NCBI GenBank assembly: GCA_023667225.1
Contig: JAMPAN010000001.1
Span: forward strand, 334,682 to 387,953
Direction: 5' to 3'
DNA length: 53,272 nucleotides
Origin: Oxalobacter formigenes
GTDB taxonomy: Bacteria; Pseudomonadota; Gammaproteobacteria; Burkholderiales; Burkholderiaceae_D
Shown here: piece after piece, positions 7,528 through 15,246 of the stretch
How positions within the stretch are numbered: position 1 is the first letter of the stretch
How the letters are laid out: each line of letters opens with the position of its first letter
The notes under the pieces: generated by a model
Databases searched by the model: none
What the model saw: the letters and a program-made list of their open reading frames with translations, nothing else
Told to the model about the DNA's origin: nothing
Made by a program: the position numbers and the translations under genes

Positions 7528-8985
7528 TTACACGCCCTGCTCCTGCCCGGCTGTTTCCCGCAGGGACTGTTTCCGGTTCATTTCTCTTTGCAGCCAGCTT
7601 TCTTCCCGTTTTTCGTAGTCTTTTTTGCTCCAGCGGTTGCTGTGCTCAACTCTTTCTTTTGCGTTGGCTTCTTCCGGCGGGTTGACGCCCAGGGAGGCCA
7701 GGAGCTGCCCTTCGTCTGCCATGAGACGATACCGGGCGAAGAGTTCGAGGTAGAGCCCGTTGGTGTATTCCACGGTGGAGGTGTAGTACTCGTTTTCGGT
7801 ATCAAGCAGGTCGATCAGGGTCCGCTGGCCGATGACAAACTGCTTGCTGTAGGCGTCTCTTGTTGCCCGGCTTGAATCGGCATGATCCCGCAGGTTTGGC
7901 AGCCTGCCTTTGGCGGACTGGTAGGTGTTCCAGGAGTAGCTGGTGCTTTCGTCAAGCTGCATCTGGGTTCGTTTCATGATTTCCATAGCCTGGTACAGGA
8001 GCTGCTTGGTTTCGCCTACTCTGGCGTTGTCTGCCCCCCCTCTGATGAGGTTCCAGTTCATGCGGACCATGACGTATTTGTCGTCGTTGTCTCCTCTCAG
8101 GCCGCCGGAGTTGTCTATGTTGTTTACGCCTGCCTGAAGGTCAAATCTCGGACCGAAGGCTGTTTTTGCCGCGTTGTGCTGGGCGCGGGCGGCTTCTATA
8201 TCGGCTTTGGATTGTTTCAGGAGCGGGTTGTTTTCTCTTGCCGTATCTATGGCGTCTTCCAGGTTCCGGGGCATGATGTCTTCGCCAGGGCCTTCGGGCT
8301 GGACGAATTCGTCAGGACGCATTCCTGTGTTGCGCTGGTAGGCGATTTCGGCGTCTCTCAGGTTGGCTTCCGATGAAACCAGGTTGGATTTTGCCAGGGC
8401 CAGGCGGGCGGCAGCCTGGTCAACGTCTGATTGCCTGCCGACTCCCGCTCCGGCTCTCATGCTTATCTGGTCGTAGGTTTTCTGGTGGTTTTGCAGGTTT
8501 TCCCTGGTAAGGCGCACGATTTCTCTTAGCCTCAGCACATCCAGGTAGGATTCAACGACTTTCAGGGCTATTTGTTCCGATGAGCCATATACTTTGTGGG
8601 CGGCGGATTCCATCCGCGCCCGGTTGCGGTCAACTTCGTATTTGGTGGCGAAACTGTCAAACAGCATTTGCTGGAGGGTGATGCCGTTTTCATGGCGGGT
8701 GAGGGTGTTGCTCCAGTGGTAGCCGGTGTTGCTGTTTAAGGCTTTTTCCCGTCCTGCGCCCCAGTTGACGTCAACCCTGGGCAGGTAGCCGCTGTATGCG
8801 CCTGCCAGGGCTTCATCCACAGAGCGGCGGTAGCGGGAATCTATCGCTATATCGGGGTTGTCTCTCAAGGTGTAGTCAACGGCGGCTGTCAGGGTGGTCT
8901 GGGCACAGGCAATGCCTGATACGAATATTACGGACGCTGCAAAAAGGGAGCCTGTACCGGCACGAAGGATATTTTTATTTTTCAT
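7528..8985 (-). CDS. lapE: TolC-family outer membrane efflux/secretion protein, LapE-like
   Basis: Outer-membrane channel of the type I secretion system. About 485 residues from the ATG at 8985, with a signal peptide (SLFAASVIFVSGIACA) and two TolC repeats: the first starting near TLTAAVDYTLRDNPDI, the second near NLEDAIDTARENNPLL. The C-terminal tail is long, charged and rich in Lys/Glu. It is first in the operon tolC-lapG-lapD-unknown-lapB-lapC. The start region is odd: eleven C (8987-8997) fill the space before the ATG, so the likely Shine-Dalgarno AAAGGGGA ends about 19 bases from it. A TTG at 9003 is in frame through the tract. Confidence 0.9.
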   Translation of the reverse strand: MKNKNILRAGTGSLFAASVIFVSGIACAQTTLTAAVDYTLRDNPDIAIDSRYRRSVDEALAGAYSGYLPRVDVNWGAGREKALNSNTGYHWSNTLTRHENGITLQQMLFDSFATKYEVDRNRARMESAAHKVYGSSEQIALKVVESYLDVLRLREIVRLTRENLQNHQKTYDQISMRAGAGVGRQSDVDQAAARLALAKSNLVSSEANLRDAEIAYQRNTGMRPDEFVQPEGPGEDIMPRNLEDAIDTARENNPLLKQSKADIEAARAQHNAAKTAFGPRFDLQAGVNNIDNSGGLRGDNDDKYVMVRMNWNLIRGGADNARVGETKQLLYQAMEIMKRTQMQLDESTSYSWNTYQSAKGRLPNLRDHADSSRATRDAYSKQFVIGQRTLIDLLDTENEYYTSTVEYTNGLYLELFARYRLMADEGQLLASLGVNPPEEANAKERVEHSNRWSKKDYEKREESWLQREMNRKQSLRETAGQEQGV

Positions 8986-8986
8986 C

Positions 8987-8997
8987 GGGGGGGGGGG
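8987..8997. repeat. Poly-G/C tract of 11 in the start region of lapE
   Basis: Eleven G on the plus strand, read as eleven C on the coding strand, separated by a single base from the lapE ATG. The tract lies between the purine-rich AAAGGGGA and the start codon. Length change would alter ribosome-site spacing, or the frame if translation begins at TTG 9003. Tracts this long mutate readily by slipped-strand mispairing. Confidence 0.9.
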
Positions 8998-9138
8998 AGA
9001 CAAGTCCCCTTTATGAGTTGTTTGACATATTATTGGATGTTACAGGATTTTGACGGCAAGTTGAAGGGGCGCATGACGGCTTCTGCCGCGCCCTGACGCC
9101 TGGCGGCGGGCAAATATTCGGGAAACCGGAGGACGGGA

Positions 9139-9984
9139 ATGCTGATTAAACGGAGTTCGGTGGAAAAGGAGGCGGCTTTGCACCGTCCGGCGGGCGGTTT
9201 TCCAAAACGGGGGCGGCGCAAGGCTTGTTTTGCGCCGGTGATTCTTTCGGAGTGCGGCGGGGTGCGTTATCTGCATTTCGGCACGGAATGGGTGCAGGGG
9301 GCGATGCGGATTCGCGATCCGTACCGGCTGGAACTGGCTTATGCCCGCCAGATGATGGCATGGATGCTGTTTGGCAGGCAGCCGGGGCATATTGTGCAGC
9401 TGGGCCTGGGGGCAGGGGCGCTGACCCGGTTTTGTTACCGGTATTTTCCGCTGGCGCGGGTGACGGCGGCGGCGCTGAATCCGGAAGTGACGGCGGTTTG
9501 CCGCTCGATGTTTGCCTTGCCGCCGGAGGACGGGAGGCTGGCGGTGGCGGAAATGGATGCGATGGATTTTGTGACCGAGGCGCCGCCAGGCTCGGTTTCG
9601 GTGATACAGGCGGATTTGTTTGATGCGACTGATCGGGGGCCGGTGCTGGATACGCCGGCATTTTATGCCGCGTGCGCCCGCTCTTTGGAAGAGGAGGGGG
9701 TGCTGGCGGTGAATCTTTTCGGCGGGCATGAAAGTTTCCCAAGGAATTATGAGGCGATAGCGGCGGCTTTTCCCTGTGTTTTGACGCTGCCGCCCTGCCG
9801 GGAAGGCAATGTGGTGGCGCTGGCTATGAAGAAAAGGCCGGTGGTTTCGCGGGAGGCGCTCAGGGAACGGGCGCGGGCTATCCGCCGGGAGACGGGGCTG
9901 GCGCTTTTGAAGTGGGCTGACGGGTTATACCGGGCGCTTTTAACGGAAGCAGGGCGGGATGGCCCGGATGCGGCTTGCTGCTGA
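9139..9984 (+). CDS. Spermidine synthase-like methyltransferase-fold protein
   Basis: 281 residues. The core has the Rossmann-type SAM-binding motif HIVQLGLGAGALTR at about 91-104, then VTAAALNPEVTAVCR and VIQADLFDA, as in polyamine synthase-like proteins. Many proteins of this family in Burkholderiales are annotated as spermidine synthase without proof; I do not see the full set of putrescine-binding residues, so the substrate is uncertain. The ATG at 9139 follows GGAGGACGGGA. It stands 122 bases upstream of mdcA on the same strand, and no functional link is evident. Confidence 0.8.
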   Translation: MLIKRSSVEKEAALHRPAGGFPKRGRRKACFAPVILSECGGVRYLHFGTEWVQGAMRIRDPYRLELAYARQMMAWMLFGRQPGHIVQLGLGAGALTRFCYRYFPLARVTAAALNPEVTAVCRSMFALPPEDGRLAVAEMDAMDFVTEAPPGSVSVIQADLFDATDRGPVLDTPAFYAACARSLEEEGVLAVNLFGGHESFPRNYEAIAAAFPCVLTLPPCREGNVVALAMKKRPVVSREALRERARAIRRETGLALLKWADGLYRALLTEAGRDGPDAACC

Positions 9985-10006
9985 AGGGGCTGTTTTTGGG
10001 GCGATT

Positions 10007-10023
10007 ATTACTTTTAAGCTAAT
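10007..10023. promoter_or_regulatory. Candidate LysR-type operator upstream of mdcA
   Basis: The sequence ATTA-N9-TAAT is an interrupted palindrome containing a T-N11-A core, the form bound by LysR-type regulators. It lies about 85 bases before the mdcA start, in the only sizeable gap ahead of the malonate operon. A LysR gene lies at the other end of the operon. No promoter consensus is clear beside it, and AT-rich palindromes of this length arise by chance. Confidence 0.3.
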
Positions 10024-10106
10024 GGTTCTACCGGCAGACTGATTGATGTATCCGGCGGGTTTCCCCAGAATGGCGGTATTGATTTTCCCGCCAAAGGAGA
10101 GGAGCT

Positions 10107-11762
10107 ATGTTGGAACGATGTGTATCGCCGGGCAGATGGGATACGAAGCGGCAGGAGAAGGCAAGGCGGATAGCGCGCCTGGGCCTGAAGGGGAAGGTGC
10201 TGCCTTCGGATGATTTGCCTGCCATGCTGGAGAAGCTGATTGCACCGGGCGACCGGGTGGTGCTGGAGGGCAATAACCAGAAGCAGGCGGATTTTCTGGC
10301 GCGGATGCTGGTGAAGGCAAACCCGGAGAAGCTGCATGACCTGCATATGATTATGCCGAGCGTGAGTTTGCCGGAGCATCTGGATTTGTTTGAAAAGGGG
10401 ATTGCCCGGAAGATGGATTTTTCCTATTCCGGCGCGCAGAGCCTGCGGATGTCGCAGCTGCTGGAGGACGGCCTTTTGGAGGTGGGGGCGATCCATACTT
10501 ATATTGAGCTGTATGCCCGCCTTTTTGTTGATCTGATTCCGAATGTGGCGCTGATTGCGGCTTACAAGGCGGATAAGGACGGGAATCTTTATACCGGCCC
10601 CGGTACGGAGGATACGCCTGCGATTGCGGAGGCGGCGGCTTTCAGGAACGGGATTGTGATTGCGCAGGTCAATGAGCTGGCGGAGGATACCGCCGGTTTG
10701 CCCAGGGTGGATATTCCCGGCTCATGGGTGGATTTTGTGGTAAAGGCGGACAGGCCCTTTTTTATTGAGCCGCTTTTTACCCGCGACCCAAGGCTGATTA
10801 AGCCGGTGCATATTTTGATGGCGATGATGGCGATTAAGGGGATTTATGCCAAACATCAGGTGCAGTCGCTTAATCATGGCATCGGTTTCAATACGGCGGC
10901 AATCGAATTGCTGCTGCCGACGTATGGCGAAAGGCTGGGACTGAAGGGGAAAATCTGCCGGAACTGGACGCTGAATCCGCATCCGACTTTGATTCCGGCG
11001 ATTGAGTCCGGCTGGGTGGAAACGGTGCATTGTTTTGGCGGCGAACTGGGAATGGAGGATTATGTTGCCGCGCGGCCGGATGTGTTTTTTACGGGGCCGG
11101 ATGGTTCGATGCGTTCGAACCGTGCGTTTTGCCAGATGGCGGGACAGTATGCGGTGGATATGTTTATCGGCTCGACGCTGCAGGTGGATGGCGCGGCGAA
11201 TTCTTCAACGGTGACGCGGGGACGGGTTTCCGGTTTTGGCGGCGCACCGAATATGGGGCATGATCCGCGCGGCAGGCGCCATGCCACACCTGCCTGGCTG
11301 GATATGATGGAGGGAAATGATCTTCTGGAGCGCGGCCGGAAGCTGGTGGTGCAGATGGTGGAAACTTACCAGTCCGGCGCAAACCCGACTTTTGTGGAAA
11401 GCCTGGATGCGGTTGAGGCGGCAAGGGATTCCGGTATGCCTTTGGCGCCTGTGATGATTTACGGCGATGATGTGACGCATGTGCTGACGGAGGAGGGGAT
11501 TGCCTATCTTTACCGGGCAAAATCGCTTGAGGAGCGCAAGGCGATGGTTGCCGCTGTGGCGGGGATTACGGAGATTGGCATGGGCGCAGATCCGGAAACG
11601 GTGCGGCGGCTCAGGCAGGAAAACAAGGTGGCTTTCCCGGAAGACCTGGGTATTGCCCGCACGGAGGCCAAACGCTCATTGCTGGCGGCGGGCAGTATTG
11701 CCGAGCTGGTGGAATGGTCGGGCGGCCTGTATAACCCGCCTGCCCGTTTCCGGAGCTGGTGA
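10107..11762 (+). CDS. mdcA: Malonate decarboxylase alpha subunit (acetyl-S-ACP:malonate ACP transferase)
   Basis: 551 residues. This subunit swaps acetate for malonate on the acyl carrier protein MdcC, giving malonyl-S-ACP for decarboxylation. The sequence is recognisable throughout as MdcA: an N-terminal DRVVLEGNNQKQADFLA block, then FIEPLFTRDPRLIKP, SLNHGIGFNTAAIELLLPTY and GGAPNMGHDPRGRRHATPAW. The full family length is present. The ATG at 10107 has AAAGGAGAGGAG just upstream. It is the first gene of mdcABCDEGH, and its TGA overlaps the mdcB start. The region is very GC-rich. Confidence 0.96.
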   Translation: MLERCVSPGRWDTKRQEKARRIARLGLKGKVLPSDDLPAMLEKLIAPGDRVVLEGNNQKQADFLARMLVKANPEKLHDLHMIMPSVSLPEHLDLFEKGIARKMDFSYSGAQSLRMSQLLEDGLLEVGAIHTYIELYARLFVDLIPNVALIAAYKADKDGNLYTGPGTEDTPAIAEAAAFRNGIVIAQVNELAEDTAGLPRVDIPGSWVDFVVKADRPFFIEPLFTRDPRLIKPVHILMAMMAIKGIYAKHQVQSLNHGIGFNTAAIELLLPTYGERLGLKGKICRNWTLNPHPTLIPAIESGWVETVHCFGGELGMEDYVAARPDVFFTGPDGSMRSNRAFCQMAGQYAVDMFIGSTLQVDGAANSSTVTRGRVSGFGGAPNMGHDPRGRRHATPAWLDMMEGNDLLERGRKLVVQMVETYQSGANPTFVESLDAVEAARDSGMPLAPVMIYGDDVTHVLTEEGIAYLYRAKSLEERKAMVAAVAGITEIGMGADPETVRRLRQENKVAFPEDLGIARTEAKRSLLAAGSIAELVEWSGGLYNPPARFRSW

Positions 11763-12616
11763 TGCCGGAGCTGGCGCAAATGGATGCGGCTGGCGCAAGG
11801 GAGGCGGCTTCGCAGCTGGCGGGGAAGGCGGTTTGTTCGCTCCTGGAGGAGGCGCGGCTTTCGCCCAAGCCGGGCCTGGTGGATGCGCGCGGGCGCGGTT
11901 CCCATGCGGATATGGATTTGCCTTTGCTGGAGGCTTCTGCGTTGAGTCTTGAGCCGTTTTTTTACGAGATGGCGCTGGCGGGCTGTTCCTGTATGCCGGA
12001 GGGCGTTTTGCGCCGGAAGATTGGCGCGATTGGCCGGGAGGGGGAAAAAGCCATGATGGAGGCAACCGGCGGCGTGAATACTCACCGCGGCGCTATCTGG
12101 GCGCTGGGGCTCCTGGTGACGGCAAGCGCTATGCACGGGGGCGCGGCAACAAGCGGTGCGGTGGCCAAAACGGCGGCGCGGCTGGCGCGGCTGGATGACA
12201 GGGGCTGCCAGCCGGGGTTCTCGAAGGGGCGCTATGCGGCCGGGCGGTATGGCGTGCCGGGAGCGCGTGAGGAGGCGCAGCGCGGTTTCCCGCATGTGAC
12301 GGGGCTGGCGCTTCCTTTTCTGGCGAGGAGCCGGAAGGCGGGCGTTGGCGAGGAGGCTGCGCGAATCGACGCTTTGCTGGCGGTGATGACATCGCTTACG
12401 GATACCTGTGTGTTGTTCCGGGGCGGGATGGCAGCGCTCAATGCCATGAATGAGGGCGCGCGGCAGGTGCTTCTTTGCGGCGGGGCAGGCAGCCGGAAAG
12501 GGAAGAGGGCGCTGGCGGCGCTTGAGGCGGCTATGCTTTCGGCGGGGGTTTCGCCTGGCGGGGCGGCAGATTTGCTGGCGGCGGCATTGTTTCTGGACAG
12601 CACGGCTATTCAATAA
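11762..12616 (+). CDS. mdcB: Triphosphoribosyl-dephospho-CoA synthase
   Basis: Makes 2'-(5''-triphosphoribosyl)-3'-dephospho-CoA, the precursor of the MdcC prosthetic group, from ATP and dephospho-CoA. About 284 residues of the CitG/MdcB family. Conserved parts include LSPKPGLVDARGRGSHADM near the N-terminus, ATGGVNTHRGAIWALG in the middle and TDTCVLFRGG later. The ATG at 11762 shares one base with the mdcA stop; an adjoining GTG at 11759 adds one residue. Such overlap implies coupled translation. Nine bases separate its end from mdcC. Confidence 0.93.
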   Translation: MPELAQMDAAGAREAASQLAGKAVCSLLEEARLSPKPGLVDARGRGSHADMDLPLLEASALSLEPFFYEMALAGCSCMPEGVLRRKIGAIGREGEKAMMEATGGVNTHRGAIWALGLLVTASAMHGGAATSGAVAKTAARLARLDDRGCQPGFSKGRYAAGRYGVPGAREEAQRGFPHVTGLALPFLARSRKAGVGEEAARIDALLAVMTSLTDTCVLFRGGMAALNAMNEGARQVLLCGGAGSRKGKRALAALEAAMLSAGVSPGGAADLLAAALFLDSTAIQ

Positions 12617-12625
12617 GGAGGAAGA

Positions 12626-12925
12626 ATGGAACAGATTGAACTGGAATATCCCGGCAGCCTGGCTGCCGGAAAAAAGGCGCTGGCCGGGGTGGTTGGCTCT
12701 GGTGATATGGAGGCGCTTTTTGAGCCTTGCGCCGGGGGGCGGCTGGCGGTGAGTATTAAAACTTCGGTGGATGGCAGCAGGCTGCGCTGGCAGCGGCTTT
12801 TCGATCGGGTTGCCCTCTCGCGCACTTTGCCGCAGGGACGGCTGTTTATCCATGATTTTGGCGCAACGCCCGGTGTGGCGCGCCTGAGGATTGAGCAGGT
12901 TTTTGAGGAGGCAGGCCATGAATGA
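12626..12925 (+). CDS. mdcC: Malonate decarboxylase acyl carrier protein (delta subunit)
   Basis: 99 residues, the normal length. It carries the dephospho-CoA-derived prosthetic group through a serine; Ser25 in VVGSGDMEAL is the expected attachment site by comparison with Klebsiella MdcC. Unlike ordinary acyl carrier proteins it lacks a DSL motif. The C-terminal RLRIEQVFEEAGHE is typical of the family. The site AAGGAGGAAG precedes the ATG. Its last codons overlap the mdcD start (ATGAATGA). Confidence 0.95.
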   Translation: MEQIELEYPGSLAAGKKALAGVVGSGDMEALFEPCAGGRLAVSIKTSVDGSRLRWQRLFDRVALSRTLPQGRLFIHDFGATPGVARLRIEQVFEEAGHE

Positions 12926-13751
12926 TACCCGTTTTATTGAGCTGGCAGCGCGGGAGAGGGCAAAGGGGCTTTTGGATGCCGGTTCTTGCCGCGAGCTGCT
13001 CGGCCCGTTTGATTATGTGATGTCGCCCTGGCTGGAGCCGCAGGGGATTGTTCCCCAGGCGGATGACGGCATGGTGGTTGCCAAGGGGACGATGGCGGGA
13101 AGGCCTACGGTGGTGGCTGCCATTGAGGGGGTGTTCCAAGGGGGCAGCATGGGCGAGGTGTCCGGCGCGAAGATGGCGGCGGCGCTGGAGCTGGCGGCGG
13201 AGGATAACCGCAACGGTATCCCGACGCAGGCGGTGCTTTGCCTGGAGACGGGCGGCGTGCGGCTTCAGGAGGCGAATCTGGGGCTGGCGGCGATTGCAGA
13301 TATTCATGCCGCGATTGTGGATTTGCGCCGCTATGTGCCGGTGATTGGCATTATTGCGGGGACGGTGGGGTGTTTTGGCGGCATGTCGATTGCGGCTGCC
13401 TTGTGCAGTTACCTGATTGTGACGCGCGAGGCGCGGCTGGGGCTGAACGGCCCGCAGGTGATTGAGCAGGAGGCGGGCGTTGAGGAATATGATTCGCGCG
13501 ACCGCCGGTTTATCTGGAGCCTGACGGGGGGCGAGGCGCGCTGGCGTACGGGTTTTGTGGATGCGCTGGTTGCGGATTCGCTGGACGAGGTGAGGAAAGC
13601 GGCGCTGGCCTGTATGGAGAAGGGGTGTCCCGGCCGTTTGCGCTGCGAGCAGTATGACGCTTATCTGGAAAAACTTGCCGCTTTTGATACCCGCGAGCAG
13701 GCCAGCGCGGAGCGGGCGGCGGCGTTGTTTGGAAAAGGAGGAAAGGCATGA
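12918..13751 (+). CDS. mdcD: Malonate decarboxylase beta subunit (carboxyltransferase-like)
   Basis: With MdcE it decarboxylates malonyl-S-ACP to acetyl-S-ACP. About 277 residues of the crotonase/carboxyltransferase fold. Visible marks are GVFQGGSMGEVSGAKMAAAL and an oxyanion-type stretch IIAGTVGCFGGMSIAAALC. I chose the ATG at 12918 (MNDTRFIEL), inside the mdcC end and preceded by GAGGAGGC, over an ATG at 12891 that would extend 27 bases into mdcC. The end overlaps the mdcE start as ATGA. Cytosolic, part of the alpha-beta-gamma-delta complex. Confidence 0.95.
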   Translation: MNDTRFIELAARERAKGLLDAGSCRELLGPFDYVMSPWLEPQGIVPQADDGMVVAKGTMAGRPTVVAAIEGVFQGGSMGEVSGAKMAAALELAAEDNRNGIPTQAVLCLETGGVRLQEANLGLAAIADIHAAIVDLRRYVPVIGIIAGTVGCFGGMSIAAALCSYLIVTREARLGLNGPQVIEQEAGVEEYDSRDRRFIWSLTGGEARWRTGFVDALVADSLDEVRKAALACMEKGCPGRLRCEQYDAYLEKLAAFDTREQASAERAAALFGKGGKA

Positions 13752-14572
13752 TGGCATCCGGTGAAACGGGCAAAAGAGGCCGCGGCGAAGTCTGGTTTGG
13801 GCTTTTTGCAGACGGGTTTACTCCCAGGGAGGGTTTTTGCCCGTCTGTGAAGGTGGCGGACGGGATGATGGATGGCCGGGCTGCGCGGGTGATTGCGGTT
13901 GTGCCTGACGCCCAAAACCATTATCCGCGGGCGGCAAAAGGCGAGGCAGGGCTTCTGGAGGGCTGGACGATAGGCAAGGCGGTTGCCGAAGCGGTTGAGG
14001 CCGACAGGGAGAAAGCGGAGAAGCGGATTATTCTTGCCATTATTGATGTGCCCAGCCAGGCTTACGGCCGGCGGGAGGAGGCGTTTGGCATTCATCTGGC
14101 GCTGGCAGCGGCGGCCGGGGCGTATGCCACTGCGCGGCTGGCGGGGCATCCGGTTATCGGGCTGATTGTGGGCAAGGCGATGTCAGGCGCTTTTCTGGCG
14201 CATGGTTACCAGGCCAACCGCCTGGTTGCCCTAAATGACAGGGAGGTGATGATCCATGCTATGGGCAAGGCTTCTGCCGCACGGATTACCAGGCGGACGG
14301 TTGCTTCTCTGGAGGCGCTGGCTTCGACTATTCCGCCAATGGCTTACGATATTGCCAATTACCGGACGCTGGGGCTTCTGGAGGAGCTGGTGGATGTGGC
14401 TGATCCGCTTAAGCCGACCGGCAGGGAGGTTCAGGCGGTGCGCGCGGCGGTTTCCCGTGCGGTGGGCGCGGCTGTTGCAGGCGGCGCTTCGCTCTCAAAC
14501 CGGCTGGGCGCGCCAAACCGGGCGGGCACGGTGCGGGTCCGCGAGCTGATGCGCAGGCAGTGGCAGGCGTGA
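13748..14572 (+). CDS. mdcE: Malonate decarboxylase gamma subunit
   Basis: Second half of the carboxyltransferase-like decarboxylase, paired with MdcD. 274 residues. Typical stretches are GEVWFGLFADG near the N-terminus, HPVIGLIVGKAMSGAFLAHGYQ with the glycine-rich oxyanion region, and ALNDREVMIHAMGK. The ATG at 13748 overlaps the mdcD TGA; a second ATG follows at once. It ends at 14572, with the mdcG start overlapping it. Confidence 0.94.
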   Translation: MMASGETGKRGRGEVWFGLFADGFTPREGFCPSVKVADGMMDGRAARVIAVVPDAQNHYPRAAKGEAGLLEGWTIGKAVAEAVEADREKAEKRIILAIIDVPSQAYGRREEAFGIHLALAAAAGAYATARLAGHPVIGLIVGKAMSGAFLAHGYQANRLVALNDREVMIHAMGKASAARITRRTVASLEALASTIPPMAYDIANYRTLGLLEELVDVADPLKPTGREVQAVRAAVSRAVGAAVAGGASLSNRLGAPNRAGTVRVRELMRRQWQA

Positions 14573-15246
14573 GGGCTGCCGGGCCGGGGAGCAGCCTGTT
14601 TGTGATGCCGCATGATTTGCTGTGGACCGGGGCTTTTTCCAGCCTGGTTTTTGCCGAACCGCCGCCGGTATGGGTGGGCGGGCAGTGGCATCCCGGCCTG
14701 CCGGTGGTGGTGAGGCGGGACGCGGGTAGAAACGGCCTGATTCCGGTAGGGATTCGCGGCCGGGCGCGTTCGGAGCGGGCGGCCGCCTGGCTTTTGCCGG
14801 AGGGAGTTAAGCGTGTGGTGACGCCTGAGGCGCTGGTTGCCGATAGTGAAAAACTGGCGCTTTCTCCTTTTGCGGCTGCCCGGCCTGTGAAAGCACTCCT
14901 GATGCTGGCGGCGCGCCATTTGCCGTGGCGCTGGGGGGTGACAGGCAGCTGCGCTTATGCGCTGGCAACGGGCGAGGCGGTGCTGCATGAGGACAGCGAT
15001 CTGGATTTGCGGATTTGCTGTCCGCCTGAAAGGCGGGAGGAACTGGCAATGTGGGAGAGCCTGTGCGGTTTGCTGCCGTGCCGGGCGGATGTTCAGGTGG
15101 AGACGCCCTGGGGGGGCTTTGCCTTGCGGGAGTGGCTGCATCCGCATGGGGGGAGCGGCAGGCGGGTGATGTTGAAAACAAATACCGGCCCGGTGTTGAC
15201 GGATGATCCCTGGCGGCCGGTTTCTGCCGGGAGGGGAAGGGAATGA
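14569..15246 (+). CDS. mdcG: Malonate decarboxylase holo-ACP synthase (phosphoribosyl-dephospho-CoA transferase)
   Basis: Transfers the MdcB product onto the serine of apo-MdcC. About 225 residues from GTG 14569, which overlaps the mdcE stop. The nucleotidyltransferase signature is visible: GVTGSCAYALATG followed by HEDSDLDLRI, where the aspartates would bind metal. An ATG at 14605 (MPHDLLWTG) is a plausible alternative start, since family members begin near PHDLLW and GGGGAGC lies upstream of it. The end overlaps the mdcH start. Confidence 0.9.
   Translation: MRAAGPGSSLFVMPHDLLWTGAFSSLVFAEPPPVWVGGQWHPGLPVVVRRDAGRNGLIPVGIRGRARSERAAAWLLPEGVKRVVTPEALVADSEKLALSPFAAARPVKALLMLAARHLPWRWGVTGSCAYALATGEAVLHEDSDLDLRICCPPERREELAMWESLCGLLPCRADVQVETPWGGFALREWLHPHGGSGRRVMLKTNTGPVLTDDPWRPVSAGRGRE

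Noticed and set aside
11510-12919. 469-codon open frame on the minus strand opposite mdcA-mdcC
   Set aside because: Arg/Pro/His-rich, no ribosome site, lies antisense to three well-identified genes in very GC-rich DNA, where stop codons are rare.
12846-13757. 303-codon minus-strand frame opposite mdcD
   Set aside because: Antisense shadow of a firmly identified gene; composition dominated by Arg, His and Leu.
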